Positions 57,016 to 64,000 of a stretch of DNA of 64,000 bases are shown here, piece after piece; position 1 is the first letter of the stretch; each line of letters opens with the position of its first letter. The notes below the pieces were generated by a model. That model was not told where the DNA came from. It did not search any database and worked only from the letters and a program-made list of their open reading frames with translations. The translations under genes were made by a program, and so were the position numbers. This DNA is from an uncultured Roseobacter sp. (GTDB lineage Bacteria > Pseudomonadota > Alphaproteobacteria > Rhodobacterales > Rhodobacteraceae). The DNA lies in NCBI RefSeq assembly GCF_947491795.1, contig NZ_CANLKW010000001.1, positions 1,116,001 to 1,180,000 on the forward strand. The letters run 5' to 3'.

Positions 57016-58382
57016 TCCGCCGCAGACCTTCCAAAAAATCCAGGACACCGGACACCGGCAAACAAAACGCCGGCTCCGAGGTGAGTACAGAGCCCGTTGG
57101 TATTCCGGCGCATATGGTACACGCGTCTTTGGAAGAAATCAGGGACAGCCATGCCGCCCGCCTGACTGTTGCAGTCTGTTCTGCCATCGTCGTCTTTACG
57201 CTCTTCTGGGCGGCTCATGTTGAGGTTGAGGAAAAAGTAACCGGCGCAGGCACCATTGAACCGACCGGGCGAATGGAGCGCATAGAGCATCCGGACGGCG
57301 GCGTTGTCCGTGATCTCATGGCTCAGGACAACGCCGTGCTGCCAGCAGGCGGGATCATTCTCCAACTCGACACAGATCAGGTTGAACGCGAGGCGCGAAC
57401 CCTCGCTTCCAGGATCAGTACACTGGAAAATGAAGCCCTCCGGGTCCGCTTTCTCATTCAGGCTGATGGAAGCGCAATGCGTGTCGAAAGCAATTCAGGT
57501 GATGCCGCCTCTGTCGCTTTCTGGAGCGAACAGATGTTTCTGATTGCCCAGCTCGAGCGGATCGCCGCAGAGAACACAACACTCGTCTCGCAGGTGCAAA
57601 ACGCACGTGCCCTGTCCGGTATCATCATGGACGAGCAAAGCATCGTCGAGGAACAGCTTGCCCGATATGCCCGGTTTACAGAAAGCGGCACAGTGCGGCT
57701 GATCGACCGCGAAAGACTTGAACGCGAAGCCCTGCAGCTGAACCGCACCCTGGAAGAGATTATTGGTCGCAGGACTGAGCTGGAAACTGCACAGCAGGAA
57801 AACCTAAGACAGAGAGATGAGTTGCTGGCCAAAAGACGCAGGGATGCCGCGGTCCGTCTGACAAAAATAGAGGATGAACTGACCACTCTGCGACAGGCGC
57901 TTGCCGACGCGGCAGCGCGCATTGAACGCGCAAGCGTGCGGACCGCAAACGGCGGCCAGGTTCACCGTCTGGACGTGAGACACGCAAATGAAGTCGTCGC
58001 CCCGGGTGATGTCATTGCTGAAATTGTGCCGCCTGGCACCTCTTTTCGCGCGGTGGTGAATATATCTGCCGGTCGTATCGGATCGGTCGAAGAGGGCATG
58101 GACGTAAAGCTCAAGATTGAAAGTTATGATTTCACAAGGTTTGGATTCATCAATGCCCAGGTAAGCGAGGTATCACCAACAAGCTTTGTCAATGAAACGG
58201 GCGAGGTCGTTTACCGCGTAACCGTGAACCTGCCCGAAGACATATCCGGAGGCGGTGAAGACATGTCCATCAGACCGGGCATGACCGTTACCGCTGACAT
58301 ACTGACAGACGTTCGCACAATTCTGAGCTACCTGCTGCATCCTGTCCGCCGCATTCAGGACCAGTCTCTGTCTGAAGTCTGA
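57012..58382 (+). CDS. HlyD family type I secretion membrane-fusion/adaptor protein
   Basis: Single N-terminal TM, EEKVTGAGTIEPTGRMERIEHPDGGVVRDLMAQDNAVLPAGGIILQLD, coiled coil, IVPPGTSFRAVVNISAGRIGSVEEGMDVKLKIESYDFTRFGFINAQVSEVSPTSF; 4-nt overlap with the ABC gene. Confidence 0.95.
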   Translation: MIRRRPSKKSRTPDTGKQNAGSEVSTEPVGIPAHMVHASLEEIRDSHAARLTVAVCSAIVVFTLFWAAHVEVEEKVTGAGTIEPTGRMERIEHPDGGVVRDLMAQDNAVLPAGGIILQLDTDQVEREARTLASRISTLENEALRVRFLIQADGSAMRVESNSGDAASVAFWSEQMFLIAQLERIAAENTTLVSQVQNARALSGIIMDEQSIVEEQLARYARFTESGTVRLIDRERLEREALQLNRTLEEIIGRRTELETAQQENLRQRDELLAKRRRDAAVRLTKIEDELTTLRQALADAAARIERASVRTANGGQVHRLDVRHANEVVAPGDVIAEIVPPGTSFRAVVNISAGRIGSVEEGMDVKLKIESYDFTRFGFINAQVSEVSPTSFVNETGEVVYRVTVNLPEDISGGGEDMSIRPGMTVTADILTDVRTILSYLLHPVRRIQDQSLSEV

Positions 58383-58696
58383 CCAGGGCGCCCCTGCCCC
58401 AGCGGTTTTTTTTAGGACACAGCGTGCTGACATGAAAAATGTGTGCGCAAACTGCGCTGTCCTTTCTATTCCCTCGGACTGCGGCTGCGGGCGGCAGGAA
58501 CAGTCGCTGCGGGCCAAATACCGCGTTTCAGCGATCGACAGACCGCGGCGGTGGAAGCCCGGCCCCTGTGCGGAAAGGACCTATCCTTTTTCGCAAGGCA
58601 TCCCGTCGGTTGTAGGAACATCTTCCGCGGCGTACAAAGGCTTGCTTTTCGGCAGTAATTTCTCCTCATTGGAGAAATTGAACTGAGAGGCCCGCC

Positions 58697-59920
58697 ATGT
58701 CCGGCGAGACAATACCAGACAGAACTGCAATCCCGGATCAATCCAGGATATGTCCGGCGAAAGAAACGCTCGACCGCATCCGGCCATTGATGAAAACTTT
58801 TGGCATCACCCGTCTGGCTGACATCACCGGACTGGACAGGATTGGGCTGCCGGTCATGCTTGCCGTCAGACCCAATGCCAGATCGATTTCTGTCTCCCAG
58901 GGAAAGGGGATCACTCAGGAACATGCAAGTGCTTCTGCGCTTATGGAAGCCATAGAAATCTGGCACGCTGAAAACGTCACGAAACCGGTTCTCTATGCCA
59001 GTGTCGCCGATCTGAAATCATCAGGTTTTAGTTTTGCAGAGCTTGATCGCCTGCCCGCGACGCCGGCGGGTCAGGTGCCAGCGAACATGCGGCTGCACTG
59101 GATAATGGCAAAGGATCTGATGGACGGCCAGGAAAAACTTGTACCCTTCGAAATGGTCCATGCAGACTATACCCATCCGGTCGCAAGCGATGCTGGTCTG
59201 TTTCCCGCGTCCACAAATGGTCTGGCGTCCGGCAATCACATCCTCGAAGCCATCGCGCATGCGATTTGTGAGGTTATTGAACGCGATGCACTTTCGGTCT
59301 GGCACCACCAGCCGGATCAGTTAAAGGCCGCGACACAAACGGATCCGGACACTATAGCGGACACCGGAATAAGGGGATCAATTGCCAGGTTTGAACAGGC
59401 GGGAATGGAGGTTCGTCTGTGGGACATCACCTCGGACATCCGGGTACCCTCATGGATGTGCCTGATCCTTGACCGAAATGATCCCGGCGCGCATCCCGGT
59501 CTGGGCTCCGGAACGCACTGTGATCCCATCACAGCGCTGCACCGCGCGCTGAACGAAGCGGCGCAGACACGGCTGAACTACATATCAGGTGCCCGCGAAG
59601 ATCTCACCGAAGATGAGTTTTCAGACAATGGCCGTGCCGCACGTTGGATGGCTTTCAAAGGGTTGCCTGCAAGCACCGGGGCAATGCGTATCTTCGATGC
59701 CGCCATGGGGTTTCGTGCAGACGCCTTGGAGGCGACAGTAAACTGGCTGAAACAGCAATTGGGTGTTGCAGGCATCCGCGAAATTGCCGTGGTTGACCTG
59801 TCACGCAAGGAATATGGAATTCCGGTGGTCCGGGTGATCATACCGGGGCTTGAAGCGCCGCATGATGACGATCTGTATGTTCCGGGCGAGCGCGCGCTGT
59901 CTGCCCGAGGTGCCGCATGA
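58697..59920 (+). CDS. YcaO-domain protein (ATP-dependent cyclodehydratase/thioamidation family)
   Basis: GLPVMLAVRPNARSISVSQGKGITQEHASASALMEAIEIWHAE...SNGLASGNHILEAIAHAICEVIERDALSVW-type core (LFPASTNGLASGNHILEAIAHAICEVIERDALSVWHH)...ITALHRALNEAAQTRLNYISGARED. Confidence 0.93.
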   Translation: MSGETIPDRTAIPDQSRICPAKETLDRIRPLMKTFGITRLADITGLDRIGLPVMLAVRPNARSISVSQGKGITQEHASASALMEAIEIWHAENVTKPVLYASVADLKSSGFSFAELDRLPATPAGQVPANMRLHWIMAKDLMDGQEKLVPFEMVHADYTHPVASDAGLFPASTNGLASGNHILEAIAHAICEVIERDALSVWHHQPDQLKAATQTDPDTIADTGIRGSIARFEQAGMEVRLWDITSDIRVPSWMCLILDRNDPGAHPGLGSGTHCDPITALHRALNEAAQTRLNYISGAREDLTEDEFSDNGRAARWMAFKGLPASTGAMRIFDAAMGFRADALEATVNWLKQQLGVAGIREIAVVDLSRKEYGIPVVRVIIPGLEAPHDDDLYVPGERALSARGAA

Positions 59921-60699
59921 TCGTGTTTGCCGGGCCATCTGTAGCCAGATTGGACACTGACAAGTGGCCGGATCTGGAATTCAAGCCCCCGGTCCGGCAG
60001 GGTGATCTTTATCTTGCGGCGCGCACAGGGCCCAGGGCCATTGCGGTCATTGACGGATACTTCGACGGTGTACCCGCTGTCTGGCACAAGGAAATCCTCT
60101 GGGCGATCGGTCAGGGTATCGCTGTTCTGGGTGCCGCGAGCATGGGAGCACTGCGCGCCGCGGAACTGGATCAGTTTGGCATGCAGGGGGTCGGCAGGAT
60201 TTACGCGGCTTACAGCAGCGGCGAATACACGGACGATGACGAGGTGGCTCTTCTGCACGGCCCTGCTGAGCTGGGCTACCCGGTTCTCAGTCTGGCAATG
60301 GTCAATGCACGCGCGACCTTTGAAGCCGCCCGTGAGAATGGAGTGATCACAGACAAACAGGCAGAACAGGCTGCATCCATCGCCAAAGGCCTGCACTACA
60401 AATCCCGCACCTGGGACAGCGTACTGGCAGCACTGCGAGGCGACCTGCCTCAGGCAGTGCTGGACAGATTACAGCACTGGGTGCGCACAAATGAGACCGA
60501 TCAGAAAAGCCTGGATGCGAATGAGTTATTGGAACTGCTGGCCAGAGGCGATTTTGATCAGCCCACACCTGACTTTCATTTTGAACAGACTGATCTGTGG
60601 GTTCAGGCGACGGCCACCTGGCAGGCACGGGAAAGAGCCGAAAGCGGATCCGGTGGTGGATATAACATGTTTAAAGACAAGAGCTTTCCGTCCGGATAA
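59917..60699 (+). CDS. TfuA-like protein
   Basis: MIVFAGPSVA...PPVRQGDLYLAARTGPRAIAVIDGYFDGVPAVWHKEILWAIGQGIAVLGAASMGALRAAELDQFGMQGVGRIYAAYSSGEYTDDDEVALLHGP; ATGA overlap with ycaO. Confidence 0.93.
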   Translation: MIVFAGPSVARLDTDKWPDLEFKPPVRQGDLYLAARTGPRAIAVIDGYFDGVPAVWHKEILWAIGQGIAVLGAASMGALRAAELDQFGMQGVGRIYAAYSSGEYTDDDEVALLHGPAELGYPVLSLAMVNARATFEAARENGVITDKQAEQAASIAKGLHYKSRTWDSVLAALRGDLPQAVLDRLQHWVRTNETDQKSLDANELLELLARGDFDQPTPDFHFEQTDLWVQATATWQARERAESGSGGGYNMFKDKSFPSG

Positions 60700-60737
60700 G
60701 ATCAGCCGGAGACAGATGCCAATGGGGGGCCTGACGC

Positions 60738-62012
60738 GTGTCTGACAGTGAGGTTTTCGACGGAACGCGGTTCCGCCTGTTTCCGCAACCGGGTTTTCTC
60801 GACAGTTTTGCGGAACCAGAAACGGTTATGGTTTCCTCCCCTCCCGGAACTGTCGGTCCCGGTCCGTCAGACGACCGGATGTACACGATTTTTCCTGTCG
60901 GCAAGCAGGATCCGTACGGCATTGCGCCGGATGGTCAGGCCGCAGCAGCGCCGCCCTGGAAAGGTGAGATCGAAGAACCTGCTATGCCCGATGAAAACGG
61001 GAATTTTGACTATCTTGAACCGGGCACGCCACAGTTCGAGACTGCACATCTTTTCGGGTCAACGCGATTTGTTCTCGATATCTGGGAAGACTACTTTGGG
61101 CGACGCATTCCGTTTCACAGCGAGAAAACCTATGACCGGCTGGAACTTACGATTCTGCCGTCTCTTGAAAATGCTTACTCCGGTTACGGGTTTCTCGAAA
61201 TGGGTGGCGACAAGTCGACCGGAAAGTATCGCCCGTTCAGCCTGAACTTTGATGTCATTGCGCATGAAGTCGGCCATGCGATCATCTACTCGGAAGTGGG
61301 CGTGCCAGACCCTGAGAACGTCACTGGCGAATACTTTGGGTTTCATGAAAGCGCGGCCGACCTGGTCGCGTTGATTTCGTCGCTGCATTTCAATTCGCTT
61401 GTGGATCTGCTGCTGGAGAATACACGCGGCAATCTTTACATGCTCAACGCGGTGAACCGGATTGCTGAACTGTCAGACAACAAACAGATCCGCATTGCCG
61501 CAAATGACAGGCGGCTCGGCGAATTTGCGACGGGCTGGGTCAAGGAACACCATCTGTCGCAACCGCTGACAGGCGCTTTTTTTGATATTCTTGTCGATAT
61601 TTTCCACGAAATGCTGCTGGACTACGGTGCAATCAGCGCCGAAATGGAGGACCTGTCAGACCAGCTTCTGGCAACCGCTGACTATGCTCCGGTGATGCAG
61701 GAGATGTTTGACGAGGCCTATGCGGATCACCCGGAAAAATTCAAACAGGCACTGCTGGATGCGCGCGACATTCTCGGGACCTATCTGGCGGACACCTGGG
61801 ACAGGATCAGCCGGCAGGACCTGAACTTTGTCGATGTGGCGGACGTTTTTCTGGAAGTGGATCAGGATCACACCAACGGTCGGTTTGCCAGTATCATCCG
61901 CGGGAACTTTCGCCTGCGCGACATTGGCTTTGTCGAAGTGGGACCGCAGCTGGCCCCGCTGGACAAGGACAGCCACGCAAACTCTGTCCGGACCATGCTT
62001 CCGATGGACTGA
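60738..62012 (+). CDS. Putative gluzincin-type zinc metallopeptidase (HExxH...E)
   Basis: FDVIAHEVGHAIIYSEVGVPDPENVTGEYFGFHESAADLVALISSL; HEVGH plus downstream ESAAD glutamate; GTG start; no signal peptide. Confidence 0.75.
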   Translation: MSDSEVFDGTRFRLFPQPGFLDSFAEPETVMVSSPPGTVGPGPSDDRMYTIFPVGKQDPYGIAPDGQAAAAPPWKGEIEEPAMPDENGNFDYLEPGTPQFETAHLFGSTRFVLDIWEDYFGRRIPFHSEKTYDRLELTILPSLENAYSGYGFLEMGGDKSTGKYRPFSLNFDVIAHEVGHAIIYSEVGVPDPENVTGEYFGFHESAADLVALISSLHFNSLVDLLLENTRGNLYMLNAVNRIAELSDNKQIRIAANDRRLGEFATGWVKEHHLSQPLTGAFFDILVDIFHEMLLDYGAISAEMEDLSDQLLATADYAPVMQEMFDEAYADHPEKFKQALLDARDILGTYLADTWDRISRQDLNFVDVADVFLEVDQDHTNGRFASIIRGNFRLRDIGFVEVGPQLAPLDKDSHANSVRTMLPMD

Positions 62013-62085
62013 CACCGCATTATAAGTTAACCATTTCAGAAAGACGTTTTCGGGATACCCGTCTCCTCAGAAGGACACAAACACT

Positions 62086-62661
62086 ATGACGAACAAAACA
62101 GTTTCCGCACATAAGTCAAAAGACAACAAAGCGTTCCCGGAAAAACTGGGGCGGGAAACGCTTGCGAGTTCCGCGTCGATTGTGCTCTTCGGCCGTCTGG
62201 TGGACGATCTTTCGGTTGTCAAAACGCACAATGACAAGCGCGAGGAAGACACGGATCAGAACCAGCCCGCACGTATTTATGGCGCTACATACGATGGCGT
62301 GTTCGTCGAAATGATGACACCGGTTCTGTTCATGGTCGATGCTGAAAAAGCCTATGACCCGAAAACCGTTCCGGTTCCGGGACCCAGCACAAAGAACCAC
62401 GCATTCTACAATGATCTGTCTGCCTGGGTCGTTCAGCGTACGGACAAAACCGTGCGTCTCGACGTAGACGAGGGCAAGTTTGAAGATCTGCTGCTCGAGC
62501 TCGGCGGTGAGGATCTGGCGGGTATTTCCGGCGCGCGGGTCTCGGGTGCACGCGTATCAGGTGCCCGGGTTTCCGGCGCACGGGTCTCCGGCGCGCGCGT
62601 CTCCGGCGCACGTGTGTCCGGTGCACGCATCAGCGGTGCACGCGGCGACGCATCCGACTGA
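62086..62661 (+). CDS. Hypothetical protein with C-terminal (V/I)SGAR x8 repeat; candidate modified-peptide precursor
   Basis: 191 aa, RBS AAGGA upstream; N-terminal ~145-aa region ending LLLELGGEDLAGISGA then repeated RVSGA units and a GDASD tail. Confidence 0.85.
   Translation: MTNKTVSAHKSKDNKAFPEKLGRETLASSASIVLFGRLVDDLSVVKTHNDKREEDTDQNQPARIYGATYDGVFVEMMTPVLFMVDAEKAYDPKTVPVPGPSTKNHAFYNDLSAWVVQRTDKTVRLDVDEGKFEDLLLELGGEDLAGISGARVSGARVSGARVSGARVSGARVSGARVSGARISGARGDASD
62524..62643 (+). repeat. Eight in-frame 15-bp repeats encoding [V/I]SGAR
   Basis: ISGAR-VSGAR-VSGAR-VSGAR-VSGAR-VSGAR-VSGAR-ISGAR; exactly 120 bp with synonymous codon variation between units. Confidence 0.97.
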
Positions 62662-62666
62662 GGCGG

Positions 62667-64000
62667 TCAGAGACCGGCGCGCTTCATTCCATCGAGAAAA
62701 TGCTGCACGTCGTCCTCGAATTTGTCCGGCTGAACGGCGGCCCATCTGTCCACTGAGAAATTCGGATGGGCCTCGCGCACAAGCCGCGCCTGCGCGCGCG
62801 CTTCGTCCAGACGTCCCAGATGGCCATAACTGGCGGCAAGAATACGGCGGCCCTCTGTGGGGTTCTGCATCTTCTGAATGGCTTCAATCGCTTCTTCGTA
62901 GCGCTTGAGATTGAAAAAAGCGCCCCCCAGATGCCAGATATACTGGTCTGGATAAAACGGGTTAAGACGCATCGCTTTGTGCAAAAGCTCAATAGCCTCT
63001 TCTGACCGACCTGTGTGTGCAAGCGCATCTGCCATGTCAGACATCAGGTCTGCATCATTCGGATTCAGTTTCAACGCCCTGTCGTAGGCGTTGATCGCAG
63101 GTTCATGCTCTTTCCGGTACAGATGCGCAAAGCCCAGCTCGCCAAATCCGCGCGCGTCAGATTCGTCCAGATCAATGGCCTCGCGCGCGAAATTCAGCGC
63201 GTCATCCAGTGCAATATCCGGCTTTTCCGCCCAGTCGTAGCGCCAGTCGAGGTTGAACGTCCGTGACTTGGCGGCATAGGCACGCGCATACCGGGCATCG
63301 CTGCCTATCGCGCTTTCATACAATGTACGGGCCTGGCGAACCTCCGGCTGGGTGTATTTAAGAACGTGCCGGTGACCTTTCAGCACAAACCCGTAAGCCA
63401 TCAGATTGGCCGGCGGCAACAGGCGCATGCGGTCACGTTCTGTTGCCTCGATACGGGCGGCGGTTGCCGACACAATGATCTGCGTGATCTCATCCTGCAG
63501 GTCGAAAATGTCTTCGACGTCACGGTTATACTGCTCGCCCCAGATTGTTCTGTCCTGCAGCGCATCCAGCAGCTGCAGTGTGATCCGGATACGCGATCCT
63601 GCCTTGCGCACTGACCCGTCCACCGCGTACCGCACACCTAGCTCCCGCGCGGCCTGGGCCGGCCCTTTGACACGGTCCGCATACATGTTGGCAGACCCGC
63701 GGGCGATCACGAAAAACTCCTGGAACCGCGAGAGGTTTGTCGTCACGTCCTCCGTCAGACCGTCGGCAAACCAGCGGTCATCCTGATCACTGCCCTGAAA
63801 CCCAAAGGGAAGGACAACTATCGACTGGCTGGCGATAGGGCGCTCTTTGAACTCTGCCGAGTTTTCCAGATTGCGACGCAACCCTGGTGTCATGGCTGCT
63901 GATGTCGGATTTTCGTGTACCTGAAACACATCGATGGTGCGTCCGATGTTCTTGAAATCCTGCCCGCCAAGATATTCGTAACCGAATTTCAGTTTGTTAC
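62667..64000 (-). CDS. Class III adenylate/guanylate cyclase-TPR protein, C-terminal portion (truncated by window edge)
   Basis: ORF-track start (GTG 63929) is internal: the frame continues to the edge as ...NKLKFGYEYLGGQDFKNIGRTIDVFQVHENP; then DRWFADGLTEDVTTNLSRF...ELGVRYAVDGSVRKAGSRIRITLQLLDA and TPR repeats. Confidence 0.8.
   Translation of the reverse strand, partial: NKLKFGYEYLGGQDFKNIGRTIDVFQVHENPTSAAMTPGLRRNLENSAEFKERPIASQSIVVLPFGFQGSDQDDRWFADGLTEDVTTNLSRFQEFFVIARGSANMYADRVKGPAQAARELGVRYAVDGSVRKAGSRIRITLQLLDALQDRTIWGEQYNRDVEDIFDLQDEITQIIVSATAARIEATERDRMRLLPPANLMAYGFVLKGHRHVLKYTQPEVRQARTLYESAIGSDARYARAYAAKSRTFNLDWRYDWAEKPDIALDDALNFAREAIDLDESDARGFGELGFAHLYRKEHEPAINAYDRALKLNPNDADLMSDMADALAHTGRSEEAIELLHKAMRLNPFYPDQYIWHLGGAFFNLKRYEEAIEAIQKMQNPTEGRRILAASYGHLGRLDEARAQARLVREAHPNFSVDRWAAVQPDKFEDDVQHFLDGMKRAGL

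Noticed and set aside
58383-58410. Terminator after hlyD (CAGGGCGCCCCTG...TTTTTTTT)
   Set aside because: Short 5-bp stem separated from the T tract by about 9 nt; not convincing.
62433-62630. Minus-strand ORF with TRAPE repeats
   Set aside because: Antisense of the SGAR repeat; synonymous variation fits the plus frame, not this one.

Overview
This looks like a high-GC alphaproteobacterial chromosome segment, most likely a roseobacter (Rhodobacterales); the lineage is inferred from gene content. Positions 1-31.8 kb are mostly housekeeping and metabolic genes: soxB-like, ccmI, ruvX, a VPLPA-CTERM protein, metR/metF, an orphan form-II CoxL-like gene, a PhyH-dioxygenase plus HD-oxygenase pair resembling TmpA/TmpB or PhnY/PhnZ phosphonate catabolism, valS, two aminotransferases, ygfZ-like, efp, cobQ, a PopZ-like protein, tolC, pcm, tRNA-Cys(GCA) and a glycosyltransferase. 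Positions 32.1-53.1 kb are one ORF of about 7,011 aa encoding a giant RTX protein. It has about 19 copies of a conserved module, two LamG-like domains and two cadherin-like domains. It is followed by two ABC half-transporters, one with an apparently dead nucleotide-binding domain, and an HlyD adaptor. Positions 58.7-62.7 kb hold the strongest candidate for an undescribed system: YcaO, TfuA, an HExxH metallopeptidase, and a 191-aa protein with a leader-like ELGGEDLAGISGA motif followed by eight perfect-length [V/I]SGAR repeats. This could be a multi-core RiPP or a modified pentapeptide-repeat protein. The window ends inside a class III cyclase/TPR gene. All calls come from reading the sequence and supplied translations; no database searches were run.
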